Source: Dirofilaria immitis (taxonomy: Eukaryota; Nematoda; Chromadorea; Rhabditida; Onchocercidae). Taken from it: a stretch of DNA of 64,000 nt. Shown piece after piece: positions 27,062-41,372 of the stretch (the stretch's first letter is position 1; every line of letters starts with the position of its first letter). Under the pieces are notes generated by a model that was given only the letters and a program-made list of their open reading frames with translations, made no database searches and had not been told where the DNA came from. The stretch covers positions 2,480,001-2,544,000 of the forward strand of contig JAKNDB010000087.1 in the NCBI GenBank assembly GCA_024305405.1. The letters run 5' to 3'. The position numbers and the translations under genes are program-made.

Positions 27062-30000
27062 ATGTACTGTCAAACTTCAGAAAAAATGCCTAAAAGTTTC
27101 ACCGATGATGTGGAAGAAGGCGAAATATGTGACGATGAAGAAATTGATATTAATCAATTTAATATTATCGAAGATTCGAGTGCGTTAATCAACAGAGGAA
27201 CAAAATATTTCCAGTCATTATATCATGGTAATAATAAAGCATTACTTTCAAATACCAATTCGGAAATTCCTCATCAATCGGCTATATATCCTAAAATAAA
27301 TGAAGGGGATAATCTACAAATAAATGATAATAAGGAAGAAGATAGTGAAGCAAAGGAAAACAAACCGAAGAATTTTTATGATTGTGATATGAATGAAAAG
27401 AATGATGAGGAATATTTTCTGGATCATAAGGTGACGGATGAAAATGAATCGGAAGACGAATTCAAAGTTGCCAATTCTCGAGGTATAACAAAGTTCTTTT
27501 TTTTTTAATTTTTCTGACATTATTTCAGACGTTGAATATGTTTAAATATCAAAATATGCATGTAATAGAATAACTAACACCCAAATATCAAATTTATACT
27601 TTCAGTTACTATGAGTTAAATTTAAATTTAAAATTTGGATTCTGTTTTGAATAGTGCCTCAAATGATAATGGCTGCTGACTATGCCTTAAGCGATTTTTA
27701 TTTGCTATGCATTTGTTTCGAAGACAAAATGCAGGTGGAGAATGCAGATAAGAATATATTAGGAAATTAAGGTAGTTTTTATTGAGCATTATTTATTTGG
27801 TATTATAATTAAAACAATATCGCTCTTTTTTAATGATAGGAAAGTTCAATGAAATTTCCTTCCGTGTGTATTAGAAATTTTCATGAACCATCTATTTTGT
27901 ACTGAAGCGGGAAGAATATAGAAATTTATACTTTTAGTGACTAAATATCAAATTACATTTTTAATCATTATAGTATATATTGTCTCAGTATAGCTCTTAT
28001 TCCTATATTTCCTTTATGTCTTCTTTATTTCGCAATAGCTCAAGTAAGAATTATTGCTGCTTAAACTTTAATTATTAATCTTATTATATATATGCCATGA
28101 AAATTGTCAAATTTCCTAGCTTCTGTTCTTAGAATTCATTTTATTTTTTCAATAATATTATTAATGATTTTATTGAAATTTATGAATTTTAGATGAATTG
28201 GTGGAATATTAGTTTAATTTAGGTGAAGAATCGGACGATGATGATAATGAATTTACCGATGAAATTATTTGCAATGAAGAAATTATTGCAGCAAATGAAT
28301 TTCACTCCAAGATAGCAGCATTGCCAGTAAATGCGGAAGATAGAACAGATAAAAGTACAACGGAAGATGTAGACGAAATGCAAATAAATTTAGCGGAAGA
28401 AGTACCAGTAGACGATAGCTGGATTTTCCATTCATTAGGTTTGTTTGTTTTTTCTTTTTCTTTTTTTTTTTTAAAACAGGAAAAGGAAAATAGCTTGAAA
28501 AATTTTCCATTTATTTCAACTATTTCCTTTTAGTTCACTTATGAATATTTAGATATAGCTCTACTTGCCGTTGTTCATTTTTGACAATAACTTGGGAACT
28601 CAAGATTATTTTTTACGATAACTTAAGAGAATTCATAGTACTTACTATTATTTACTGCTTAAAATTATCAATGAAATCTGCAATTTTCTGCGCATAACTG
28701 TTTACAAATATAGCGACGAATGTCAAGGTTTAGATGATTCGTCAAGAATAGTTATGCAAAGTAGAGAAACAATGAACTAATACTGCAAAAATCGGAGGGA
28801 ATTTTGAGGAGTAGCTAGCAGAATGGATCTTTCCAAATTCGAGGTTACTGTTAATATTAATAATATCTGGATATTTAAATTGTAGGTTTTCTCGAGAATG
28901 ATGTTATCAACTTGGTTCTTTCATTATTTGTTCATGTATTTGCTACTGAATTTGATGTTTTCATTTTCTTTTTCTTTTTCTCTTCCTTTCTCTTTCTGTT
29001 TCTGTCATCTGTATGTTTTGCAATGTTTTTTAATATTTCCTAAAATGCTTTCTATCGTTTCATATAGTACAGGTGGTGATACCGAAACAGTGGATATTGT
29101 CGTAGATAAAAAGCAGATATTGCATGAAGAATCAAATAATCAAAAAGAACGGATCATTGAATTAGAAAGAAAATTTGCTGAAGAGAAAGAAAATTATGTG
29201 CGCAATATGTATTCTCTCCTGGTAACAGCACGTGCACAAATTGCAGTTCTCAAAGAGGAAAATAAGAAGCTTGAAATCAAGTAATTTTACTATATTTATT
29301 ACAAAAGGAATAATTGATATTGGCGAAATCTTCGACGTAGATATTTTTTTTTATTTTTGAAACGATTATCTGTAAATGTGATGGTTTTTATGCGAATAGT
29401 TAGATTTCATGTATGATATATGATGCGTTAGTCTCTTTAGCGCCATAATTTTTCGTTGATTAATTGTAGCTTTAATCATCATACATTTTCTTTTGAAAGA
29501 AAAATATCTATAGTAATTTCTAGTAGTTTCTTGACATCAACATGTTTAACAATTTTCTAACTTTCATAACTTTTGCTTTGACTTGCTAATTTATTTTTAG
29601 AAAGCATGCTAAAAATACCTTTTTTTCTTATTTATTATCCATCTAATTCAAGTTATTAAGCATAAAATTGAAAGTGGAAAGTTCATGTGGTACTGTCAAA
29701 TATATAAAACTATTATTTACTATTAAAGTATGAAGGATAAATCCTTATTTGAAAGTTATTTTTGTCAAGAATAAGACTTGATGGTAACAATGTTACAATT
29801 ACGCTATCCTTTCTTCATACTGTGTAAGATATTATGCAATTAATCGGTTATCTTAAAAGTTTATTTATTTTTGCAAAAAATATGTTTAAATTAATTTGTA
29901 GATTAGAAGGAAACTGCACGCTGAAATGTCCTGAATGCAAGCATGAGATATGCATAAGAAATAATTTATTGAAACCAAAACATATAAAAGTGTTAAGAGG

Positions 30001-31210
30001 ACGTTGCGCAATCGAAATGTTGTTCAATAATTTGACAACAATGGAGGAATGGCTTGCAGCGAATTACCTAGATATTAATCCCGATGGATTACCGGTAGTA
30101 TTAAAGATACCGCAGAAGCCGACACTTACTTCTACAAATAGTCTTCTTGCTCCTAAAGCAGTATGTTGCATATTGGAAATATATAAATCGATAAATGTTG
30201 TAGATAATTTTTCTTTAGTAAATAATTAATATTGTTGTGTCAGCAGTTGATAAAGACTTCTCACTCTGTTTTCCTTGAGAACTCTGAAATGTTAATATTT
30301 GAATCTAAAATGAAACCATTTAGATTAGGATAAATACTCTGGATAAATATACAATGGGAGTAAGACAGCAGTGGAAAATAAATGGACATTTCTTTCATCT
30401 TTTGGAATTTAAGATATCCCGTATTATTTTTCTACTAAATTTCAGTAATTCGTGATATTGCAGAGTTCAATTCATGATATTCGTCGAAACACGGCTAAAG
30501 TTACTTCGACTTTGTCAAGTGTTTATCGGAATCCAGAAAGCGTATATCCAGTAGCGATAAGACAAAATATTCAATGCAATAGTAAGTTGTCGTTCAAAAT
30601 AATTTTTAGAAATCTAAAATTTTATTTCTGAAATTAAAGATTTGATGTGGTTATATCTTAAAATTATTTTTAAAGTAAAGTTCTAACAATTAGCGAACTT
30701 TGCCATAAATGAGCAGATTCATTCATTTCAGAATATTCTGCAAAGAAATACGAAAAATTAAATTATATGACGCAAGATAAAAAAACACAAGAGAGGTCCG
30801 ATTCGAGTAATGCTTACAATTCTTCTGATAAACGAGAAAAGCAATCGTATGAAAAGAAATTGTCAGAACCAAATACATATGAAGAGTGTCATCATATCTC
30901 GTGTACATATACATCACCGGATAGATCGTTTGATCGCGATCGATGTCATCATTTCAATTCTTCTAGATCACTTAGTTTTCATGGATCACGTGGAACCTTA
31001 AATGTGTCGAGCTCAAATCGTAACGGGATAGGACAAAAATATCCCCTCATGGCATCAGATAATTTTGAAAATAGATTGGAATACCGAAATCCTTCTACGA
31101 AATACCACAGACGGCCAGTCAGATCTTCGATGTATCATAGACCAACTGAAAAGATTTCCTATCAAAGTCGGAATCATTCAAGATCAAATCGAATAAAAAG
31201 CAGAAAATGA
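27062..31210 (+). CDS. Acidic, coiled-coil, Arg/Ser-tailed protein, 6 exons, unrecognised
   Basis: Predicted protein of 566 residues. Exons: 27062-27482, 28223-28438, 29073-29280, 29902-30160, 30464-30581, 30732-31210; all junction phases agree. ATG 27089 (MPKSFTDD) is an alternative start. Residues 1-212 are strongly acidic (DDVEEGEICDDEEID, EESDDDDNEF). About 225-282 is a predicted coiled coil (RIIELERKFAEEKENYVRNM, then KEENKKLEIK). A cysteine cluster CPECKHEIC follows near 291 and may bind zinc. From about 410 the tail is rich in Ser, Arg, His, Tyr and Asn (SFDRDRCHHFNSSRSLS, NRIKSRK at the end), resembling tails of nuclear RNA-processing proteins. The nuclear role is inferred from composition; no ortholog recognised. 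Confidence 0.75.
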
Positions 31211-34200
31211 AAACTATAATTGGATAATTTCAGATTAAAATCAATCAGGTATTATAAGCAGTGTATTAAACAATATAGCAAAAGTGATAATGTTTGTATA
31301 ATTTTCTAAGTGTCCTTATTTTTATCTGTTGTGTTATGGCACTTCAACATTTCACTTTCATCTTTTGCAACCTTTTTTTGTTTCAATATTAATGTGTAAA
31401 TCCTCAGTCTAAGTAGCACATTCAAGTTCTTTTTTTTACTAAAAAATCGAAATAAAAGAATGTAAAGATACAATACAATAGAACAATAAATGGACAAAAA
31501 GTACAGAAATGAAAAATAATTTTCTATTTATTTTTCTTATCATCTTGAGCATTTTATACACGTTTAATGCAAAAAGTTCTTCAAAGAAGGGATCAAGTTA
31601 TTATGCATGTTTATATATTTTGTACTCTTCCTCAATAATAAATTTTGCTTGATCTTTCATCTACTACAGAATAAATTTTTTTCGACTGAGAGATTTCCCA
31701 GTTTCAGAAACTTGATTAAGACGGATCTATTTCAAGTGTTCCGAAATATAATCTTCTAAAGAGTCGGAATATTAAAGAATTGATATTCTTAAAAGTATAA
31801 CGAATTTGCAGAAAAAGATCAGATAATCACATGAATTATTTAATTGTACATTAGTGAAAAACGTCGAATTTCTAGCATAGATTGCATGTGTTGTGATTTT
31901 AAAACTTATTATGATGCAAATAATGGCTACCATAAAAAGTTCTCAACTGTATCTCACATACATAAGAAGTATATGGACTTTCTATGAAAATATGCAACTT
32001 TAGTAAATTAAAAAGAGGATTAATTAGTTGCATGTTTCATTCTACAATGCACTAGTACGTCGTATTTTATAACATAAAGATTGAATAAATAAGGAAATGG
32101 CTACGTTAAGAAAAGATACCGTTCTTTGATAACAAATCTATAAAGTAAATAATTTCTTAGACGTATGGCTCTCTTTGCGTTTCACATAGAAAGATTTAAT
32201 AAACCTTCGTAACGCATCTGTTTTACTACCTTATTTTTAACTTTATTTATTTTAACAGCCATTGTGAGAAATCCGTTGAAGTGGTAATATGATCGATTAC
32301 ATATTTTACTACGAAGTTGTCTCGACGAATAATTAATGCTAATATTGAATGAAGTGAAAAGAGAAATTTATGAAATTCAGAATTTAATTTTGGGATGGTG
32401 CAAGTGTGAAGTGCCAGGGCAGAATGAAAACAGGAAAATATTCTTTGCAGTTGTGTGTAATTCTTACTGGTCTTTTATATTTTTGAAATTTCGGGAGGAT
32501 TAATTATTCTTCTCTACATATCTAATTTCTTAGCTAAGATTTCAAAAGATGGCGGATTTCGAACAAATATTATTGCATAAAAGTTATAAGTTTTATTTTT
32601 GTAATTCTTGATTCGTTTATTTTCTCTCTTTCTAAACCATTGCATCTAATTTTCAACTCAATAATTTTAATTTTTGTTTATTATCAAGCAAGAATGTTTA
32701 TTTGATGGAACAAAAGAAGCAAAATTAATCAAATTAGTAACATATATCAATCATTTTTGTTAAACAAAATTTATTAAAAATTTTTCATCCATGCATACTT
32801 ATTCTTTTTAATTACTGCTCTTCTACAATATTAATTTCGAATTAAAAGTCGAAAATTCGATACTCTGATAATCTAACGTTGTAAGCTTATTTAAAAATGG
32901 AGAAATATTTTTATGATCATGCTGTCACGTACGGTGTATAGTTTTTTTACCGGATTCATGTTTAGGCAATCAGAAAGAAAGGCTGAACAGCTGAAGAGAA
33001 ATGGTCCTGAATGTTAAAATTATTTTAATTTTGATTTTTTCAGAATCTTTCAGATGAAGGAATCTTAAAAGATTGCTCCAATGCAGAAATGAATCATTTC
33101 GCAATTGATGAAATAACGCAATTATTCGCTATCGAAAGTTTTATTGAGTGTGAAAAGATTGGAACTTTCGTTTGCTACTAAGCAGTCCCATCACAAAAAG
33201 TTATTATAATAAGATTTTTCTTTATCTTCTCTTTCTTCTTCTCGAAATATGCAAATATATTTAGAAATTATGGCCTGATTTGAATTGGATCCATTGAAAA
33301 ATTTTAATTAAAAATATCTTGTATATTCTAAAGATAATATCTTAAATATTATAGTAAATATTTATATAAATAGTTTCATCGATGATCCAAGTTAGAAGAA
33401 AATGGTAAGAATTGAATAAATTAATGGAGAAAAAGAAAGACATACGATAGAATACAGGTTTTTTTAGATGATATATTTTAGAAGTTTATGTATGTATAAC
33501 GGTAATATCTCATCAAAGGATACATCTTTCTTTATTTTCATATAGTTCCTTTTAAGATATTTTGAAATTCTCTTCATAAGCGAAAGATTAATGGTATTGT
33601 TGATGTTATGAATTCACTTTCCTTCTCTTTTTTATTTTTTTTGTTTATAGCGCAAGAAGGAACCAAAAAAATTGGATAGGAATATTTCGAATTTGAAAAC
33701 AACAACAAAAATCGATGTTGAGATCATTAAAAAAAAAATTTAATTTCCATAATGTCCTTACAGCACCAACGAATAATCCGTGATCTAGCAAATAATAATA
33801 AATAATTTTTTCACCTTTAATAAACTTAGCATCAAGGAGTATTACAGCGATTTAACTATATGAATAATGATTTCTGATCTTTTCAAGTCATAATTTAAAA
33901 ACAAAAAAAAAAAAAGTTCAATTTTTTTCTTAGTGTTTTAGACAACATATTTACGACGAAGAAATATGAATATTTTGATTTTTTTTAACATAATAAGTGT
34001 TAAAAAAGCGTCACTTGCATAAATAATTATTTAGAAACCTAAATGTTTCATTAATTAAAAACACATATTTGAGATGTTTTAAATATTTTATTGAGTTGAA
34101 AAAATTATATGATTGATTCATGAAATTTATTAAAAAATATTGAATGATTTTTAAAATATAATAAATCATTTGTTTATAGATAGCTAAAACATTGATTACG

Positions 34201-34354
34201 ATATTCGTCGATTACGATATTAATGATCTGGATCTGAATATCGTAATCAAGATTATGGATTTCACCACATAATAAGAATAGACATCTACGATACATTGAT
34301 AATATTGTAAACAAAAATAATTCAAATAAGAAAAGTGATATCATTTTTTTGTTT
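31211..34354. other. AT-rich intergenic DNA with one small-ORF candidate
   Basis: At 32919-33017 (+) a 32-codon frame (MLSRTVYSFFTGFMF, then RQSERKAEQLKRNG) has a hydrophobic N terminus and a basic tail. At 33045-33181 a strong acceptor (GATTTTTTCAG) precedes 45 open codons ending in TAA. Their phases do not join directly. Either could be a small gene or chance. Nothing else is seen. Confidence 0.3.
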
Positions 34355-34725
34355 TTATCCTCCTCCTATTACTGCTCCTATTGGTCCTTGATCTCCTTTC
34401 TCTCCCTGATCACCCTGTGGTCCATGTAGTCCTCGGCCGCCAGGTACACCTTTCGGTCCATTTCCTCCACTACTCCCCATTTCTCCTTGCGCTCCTCGAT
34501 GTCCCATATCTCCTCGTGGTCCTTTTTCTCCTCTATCTCCATCTTTTCCATCCTGACCACGCGGTCCCACTGTAACCGATGGAGTGCAAGCCTGAAAATA
34601 AAATTTGCGAATGTCGTGAAGTCCATTTCCAATCACTCTTTTCTCACCCTGAAAATAGGTTGGACAACTTACTTGGACAACGAAAAAGCACTGACAACCA
34701 GTAGAAAAATACTGAGAAAATGCAT
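34355..34725 (-). CDS. Mini-collagen, copy A (apparent 1-nt loss in the signal-peptide exon)
   Basis: Two exons on the minus strand: 34673-34725 and 34355-34591. Exon 2 encodes Ala-Cys, a short TPSVTV linker, about 22 Gly-X-Y triplets starting GPRGQDGKDGDRGEKGPRG, and ends IGGG. Exon 1 starts MHFLSIFLLVVSAF and is 53 nt, where the other copies have 54. One base is missing in a T-run on the coding strand (34683-34687 on +); adding it gives AFFVVQ, aligned with AFLVIQ of the other copies. The donor GTAAGT, the acceptor TTTTCAG and the 81-nt intron are intact. A TTTCAG site 13 nt before the ATG fits trans-splicing. A secreted, short collagen-like peptide is expected if the missing base is a sequencing error; otherwise the gene is dead. 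Confidence 0.7.
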
Positions 34726-34741
34726 TGGTACTGATTATCTG

Positions 34742-36599
34742 AAATTGATTGTATTCACAAGTAATGAGAATTTATCAAATTTTTTTCAAGTATTCAGATT
34801 TTTGTTCTTTTGAAATTTTGGAAAAGATGAATGGAAAAGAAGTCCTAATAAAAAATCTTTTATGGATGGGACAATCTCTTTCACTATAGTAGTCTATATT
34901 TCCTTATGAAAAATCGTAATTACTAAATCAAAAATTTTTAAAAGTTTCATTTGAAGAATTCTATTATTGGGTTATAAGAAGCAAATCATAATCATTTGAT
35001 AAAATATAGAATTTTTCCTTAAACTATTTATATGATTATAGGAAATATAAGAGAAAATTTTAAAATTACTGATAATCAATGGAGCGATTTTTGAAGGAAA
35101 ATCTTCTATTTATAATTAGAAATTGGAATATTTGATATAATTCTATCCAATATTCATAAAACAAAGAAAAATTTCCAGAATTCTTTGTATTGAATGTAAC
35201 AAAATGTGACACTGAAATATTGCTGATAGTATCTGTAAAAGCTATACGAACTTTTGATGCATTGATTAACGGAAAAAGATTAGTTGAATGACTAGATATC
35301 AACTGGTTAATAAAAACTTTAAAAGATAGATGGAAAAACATAGTTTTGAGATTATGAAAACAGAAATGATTCAAGGATTTCATTCATGTCAATTGTCTGC
35401 AAATTAGTTATCCTTCAAAAATTTATGAAAAATTTTTAAATCGTTTGGATCTAATTTTCGAGAAAACCTATTTTTCCAACTAAAACTCAAATTCAATTTT
35501 CTAAATATTTGAAACCTAATTTAATGTAATGTAGAAAATGGTTATAATAAGTAATTTATTATCCTCAATCGCATCATTAATGATATGAGGTGTCTTATGA
35601 GGATAGTTGAAAAAATTAATTTTTAATTTTTCTTGAAAGATCAACAAGAACTTACTATTTTTTAGATGGTTTGACTGTTGGTCTTAATCAAAGTTATGCA
35701 TTTCTTCGAGTAACTTTATTTGAAGTAACTGTTTGAGATACGAAATATAACAATTCATCGTGATCGTATTGGATAAAGTATAAAGTTCAGCTTACTGCAG
35801 CACTCCAACTAATTTTTCTTGTAGCATTTTTTCATAACGATTAAGCTTTCATATAGTCAAGTGTCGAATACTAACTTTATTAAAATCATAACAAAAGTTA
35901 ATAAAACTTTAATTGAAAATCTTAAATTTTGCTTAGAATGTAAGTTATGTATGAAAATTCAAAGTTCTTTTCTTCATTTTCTGGCAGATAAGTTAAGAAT
36001 TTAAAAATTTTCTATAAATCTAAAAATGCATCTAAAAATTTTCATACTGCTAAGCACACAGCCAATTTTACATTTCAATATCAACGCATCTTTTCAATAG
36101 CTTATTATTGGTCATATGTTGAAGCAAATTTTTTAATGATTTATTTATAAATAAGAAAGTAATGTTAAAGTCATAAACATAAATATGAATTTCATTTCCA
36201 GGTTAGCAATTCTAACACAGATCTATAAACACTAAAAATACAACAGGACAAAGTAAGCGAGGTTATAAAAGCAAGCATGAACTGAAGGATTTGGAAGTAT
36301 CATAATGAAATATAATATTAGAATGAAATACGATAATGGAAATCATTGAAGATGGAGAAGCTTCCCGAAGAAATGATATATGCTTCTCTTAATTGAGTTG
36401 TTTTGCTTTATTAACGACTTTTTCCTTTTCATTATGGAATGAAATCTTTAGAAGTAAATTATAGTCGATGTCTTAATAAAATTTGCATAGAAACTTTTGA
36501 ATTTAAAATGAAGCAAATGATTTACTTTCAAATTTTTTCAAATAATCTCATTTATTAAATAATAATAAAATATATTGAATTTAATCGATTTTTATAATT
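34742..36599. other. 5' flank of mini-collagen A, then AT-rich DNA
   Basis: The stretch 35120-35420 matches the flanks near 7549-7810 and 42140-42390 (TTCATAAAACAAAGAAA, then GATAGATGGAA). It is part of the duplicated cassette. A 105-codon minus-strand frame here is not preserved in the other copies. Nothing else is recognised. Confidence 0.5.
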
Positions 36600-37130
36600 A
36601 ATAAAATATTCTTCCTCTCTTCCACTAAGTCAAAATATTATTTATAATTCTGAGGATATTTTTGGCAATTTTGCAAATTACAAATTTCCTTCTCTTCCAA
36701 TTTCAGCGTTCCTCTCATAACAAATATAAAAAAGTTCAATTATATTTGCACATAAAAGTGAGATATTAATATGTTTGCGATAAAATATAAATCAAAAAAG
36801 CTCACATTAATTTAAATTAATAAACAAAAAAGTTTACATTAATTGAGGCAAAAAGGAAGTGAAATGAAAAAGAAAAAAAAAAGGAAATTGAAAGAGTAAG
36901 GTAAAACAAGAGAATCATATTTAATACGGAAGAGAAAATATTAGATGTTGAATGTGATGACACTGTTTTTCTTCTATCTTCTTCTTCACGCTTAATCAAA
37001 TACAAAAATTTTGAAGTTTTTATTGTTTTTTTTTTTCATAAATTATAAATTATACAAATTAATTCATTTATTTGTTTGCTTATTAATATTATAAATAAAT
37101 TTATAATATTAATTTCTATACTACAGTTTC
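36600..37130. repeat. Dispersed duplicate, copy 1 (partner at 40060-40540)
   Basis: Landmarks occur in the same order as at 40060-40540: GCACATAAAA, then GATATT-ATGTTT-GCGATAAA, then AAGCT-ACAT, then AT-AAAAATTTTGAAGTTTTTATT. The match is diverged and noncoding. Confidence 0.55.
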
Positions 37131-39899
37131 ATGTTTTTTATCAAATTGAGGATTATTGATAAGAATTATTATCAATATTTTCATTATATTTATAAAATAC
37201 GAGACGAGACATCTTCTGTTAATTTGATATAATTAATCAATGTGGCGCTATTTTGATAAAATGCATAAGAATGAAACTATTCTTAAAAACAGAATTTAAT
37301 CTAAATTGAGATACGAACATGGTGAGGTAACAATTTCAGTTGCTAACAAATTTAAGTTTAAGGATATTAAGTCTTATTTCATTCATTGCTATTTGAACAA
37401 TAAGGAATTTTAAATTTTATATATTTTAAGATTAATAGTAGGAAAAACTGAAAAATGCCAAATAAACTCATTAATAAAAAAAAGAGAGAAACAAATTTTA
37501 TTAGCTATTCTGATATAAATTTTATAAGTGAATTCAGGATATTTATTGTTTCTGCCCGGATTTTCTCATAATTCTTATTCTTAGAGCATCTCATTCTTCT
37601 TGCTATTCAAAAACTTTGAATTTTTCTTTTTGGTACTTTTTTTTTCTTCCTTATGTAGCATATTTCCAACACTATATCTTCAACATGGTCTTTTCCGCAT
37701 ACAGGCGGCAACATCATCTTTTTCTTATCAAAGTACTATGTAAGTCTATATCGAAATAAATTGTTTTGCATATATAGCTTTGTCGAGAATAAAAAATTCA
37801 ACGACTTTTAGAAATTTTGGAAAACAATGTGCTGCTGATACCTGACAGTGTTAGATTCTCAAATCAAGTCCTTATTTTTTCCGGAAGTGCTCCATCACCG
37901 GATATCTCAGATTCTCTACCAATCGTTGTTCTTTTATCATTCAATCTATACTTCGCATAATAAATCCATTAACTTTTGTTGATATTATCTGTAATCTGTT
38001 TTATGTTGCATTTTGCTCCATTCGATATAACTATTCTTGTAATTTACCTTTCTTTCGTGCATTCTTTTTAAAATTCGCTTCATTGATTTGCAGTTTAATT
38101 CTAAAGTCTTCCTTTATATTTCCGGTGATATTATAACAGTTCATGTAAAATTTTACATTTCCAAAAATATTAAAATTTTTCAGATAGAATTTAAATTCTG
38201 ATTAATCAATCAATCATGATTTGTTTTATACTACCAATGAACAAAGGTCATTTTTGAATTATTCCTTCTTTAACAATGATTAAATTTCAAAATAATCATA
38301 TTGTATTATAATAATTTAATATTCATTATATAATTATATAATGAATGAAAATATTAATATTTAATTGTAAATATGTTTAATAGTATTTTTATTGTTAAAA
38401 TTGACCAAAATATGCATGATTTTAGTACTAGTAAGAAAAACTATTAAATATTATTTTTATATGAATCTTAATTTTACAGAAATACTTAAATAAAAATAAA
38501 CAATAAATAATCTTTACTTTATTCTTAAAATCAATGTATATTTATCCGATAAAATATTGTAAATTGGCATCGTATCCAAAAATGAGCAAGAATTTTGACA
38601 TATTCAAAAAAAACATAACATAGTTGATAGGGAGTATTAGTGAAAATGAAATAAATCGCATCGCTCAGCTATGAATTTCCATATCATACATTCATTATAT
38701 AATTGAAAATCTTATTGGATTATCTAATTTAATTCGAAATATTTATCACCAATCAGTACTCCATATGTAAAATAATTTAACAGTAAGAACTTGAAATGAA
38801 ATAAGAATTATTACTAAATGGAATCATAAAATTTAGCTATCGATGTCAGAAAATCCGGAAATATCGTAAAATTCTTAGACCATTTATTTTAAGCATCAAT
38901 ACAAATGTCTTTTGTTTCCTGATTTTTCAATCTGCTAATAAAGTTTGTTAATTGTTTAAGATATTAAAATATATTCTAACTGTATAAAATATGTGGATAA
39001 AAAGTGATTCCTAAAAGGAAATATAGAATATTTATGTTGGAATCAAAGAGAACTGAAAATAAAGATATTCCCCTTGTAAATAATGTAATAGGCAAGTAGA
39101 TAAAGTAAAAGATGATTGAGAAAAAAAAATGAATATCTGAATATCTGAAGATTTTTGAACAAAAAATTATGCAGATTTTTGTAAATTATTAGCATTCTGT
39201 TTTCGTAATATAGTTAATATTCGTTGCTTTTTCCTAAATTTACCTAAAGATATAGTTTAATCATAATAAAAAATTTATTTCTACTTACTACTTTCTAATC
39301 AATTCAAAGGGTATGAAATCTAATTTTTAGAAATGTCATGTTACTATGTAGCTGGATATCATCATCAATAACAGTAAAAGCTAAATACAAAGGTCGATAA
39401 AACCTGGATAACAACATTAATGAAACTCAAGAGAATAGAGATTAAAAATTTGAATAAATTATCGAAAAAATTGAAATGGCTTAGAATTAGATTTTAAAAA
39501 TTTTTAGCAATTTTGTAATGTTTACAAAAATGATTAATTTCTACATTACTAAAGCATTTTGTCACAAAAACTTTTCTGTGCTTCGATTAATCTTAACCAG
39601 CCTTTGAAATTGTACTCTTTTCCAAATTTGAACAAATAAAATGATAAAAGGAAGATTAAATCGAATAATAGGAGATAATAGTTGATAAAGAATTCGAAAA
39701 ATGGGGGAGGGGAGGAACAGATTTTCAGTCGGTAGAAAACCAGATGATTTGGAAGCTTGATTAATGCCGATTATTTTTAAGTTATCAACTTTAAGCATTT
39801 CCACAAATTATGTAATTCAATTCGATTTACTTATTTTAATAGAAACTCAGGTTAACTTTTTAGATATGCAGAGGATGTAAAGGATCAGTAGTGGAAAAT
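37131..39899. other. AT-rich intergenic DNA
   Basis: No gene, RNA gene or structured repeat is supported in this stretch. Confidence 0.4.
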
Positions 39900-40040
39900 G
39901 AGATTATTCTTTATCATCTAGAAGATAGATTGCAGAACTACCAGGTGAGAAAGGTGATTCAGGAGTTCAAGGAGAAGTCGACAATCCAGAACTGCAAGAT
40001 ATGAAGAATGAGATGTTGGACAGAAACATCAAGTAATAGA
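39900..40040 (+). pseudogene. Dead mini-collagen copy 3
   Basis: A + strand stretch reads LPGEKGDSGVQGEV, five Gly-X-Y-like triplets, then continues NPELQDMKNEMLD, in which the glycines have been lost. An AACTTTTTAG acceptor-like site lies about 60 nt upstream. It resembles the middle of the mini-collagen exon 2, but no signal-peptide exon is present. A short relic. Confidence 0.6.
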
Positions 40041-40059
40041 ATTTGTTGGATTTGAACTT

Positions 40060-40540
40060 TATGAACCAAATGCTTTATAGTATTAACAAACCACAATCTT
40101 TCGTCATCACTTTAAATAGCAAAAAATTTTGAAATCTGACTGATTTTGAAATTGGATGGAAGAAAAATAAAATATCCCACATTTCCGTTGAATACAATAT
40201 TGTTGTAAGTTGCAGATTTCCCGTAGTTACCATTCTGCTCAATGATAAAGAATCTGAATCGTCTTCGCACATAAAAGAAAGATATTCATGTTTCTGCGAT
40301 AAATTCTAAGTTGGTAAAGCTTACATCGATTTTAGAAATAAAAATTATTGAAATGAATGAATAGAAGTAGGAGGTAAAAAGCGAATAGATGAAAAAGTTT
40401 AAAAATTAATTTGTGATTTTGATGTTTTCAATATATTTCCTTCATCCTTAACCAATATAAAAAGTTTTAAAGTTCTTATTACTTTATAAATGCAAATCGC
40501 AATGCATGCAATTCATTGATTTACTTGTTTTTAACACATT
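40060..40540. repeat. Dispersed duplicate, copy 2 (partner at 36600-37130)
   Basis: Colinear, diverged match to 36600-37130. Here it directly follows a dead collagen fragment; in the other copy no collagen sequence adjoins it. Confidence 0.55.
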
Positions 40541-41372
40541 AATCATTTTGCTAGAGTTATTGATAGCAAAATCATTAGTGTTGTCATATTTATTATTATA
40601 CTCAAATTATCATCAGTTAGCAATTATTCAATATTCCAATTTGGTATAACTTATGTAAGGTTGTATTTCTGTCATCATACTTTTATAAAGTTGTCATAAC
40701 TGATTACTAATTGTTCTACTGCAATCATCCATTTCCTCCGACATAGTTATCGCATATTCTTCACATATTCCTTTTCTGCACAGAATTTATACGACTACCA
40801 TATCCTTCATTCTTCCTCAATAGATGATGTTTTATCTGAAGAAAACTCTAAGTTTGCCGATTGTTATTCACTCATTTTCAAACTTAACGCAATATCTCAT
40901 TAGAATATATCATTATCTCTATATTACACTGTTTTTAATCATATTACATTATTTTTAATCAATTCATTAGTATCATAGTTAAAGCTTCTATAAAAAGGTT
41001 ATGATAACGAATATTGTTTGCTTAAATTTGAATCACAAAATTGTTTAGCATTTGCTTATCGCTTGGAATTCTAAACAGTTGCTTCAAAATTCCACTGACC
41101 AAGTTCGAAAAAGAATTGGATTTATGAAATTTATCCAAAAATAGTTGACAATAATTCACAACGAAGCTATAATTTGAAAATATAATAAAGATTTGCTTCA
41201 TAAGATCCAAATTTTGTATTCCAATATTCATGAACATAAGCCACCGATTATGATACCACATTTTTGAATTTCGCAGTAGTAGTAATAAGGACAAAAAGGA
41301 GACATTATTGCAAACCAAAGAAATCAAATAACAGAACGATATCACTGGAACAGCCGCTGTTACTTCCATTAT
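40541..41372. other. 3' flank of mini-collagen B, AT-rich
   Basis: A 115-codon minus-strand open frame (41022-41369) starts 4 nt past the collagen stop. It has no signal peptide pattern or family I recognise, and the other copies have no equivalent, so I do not call it a gene. Confidence 0.35.

Noticed and set aside
41022..41369. 115-codon minus-strand frame right after collagen B
   Set aside because: Absent from the other cassettes, no recognisable domain, length within chance for this composition.
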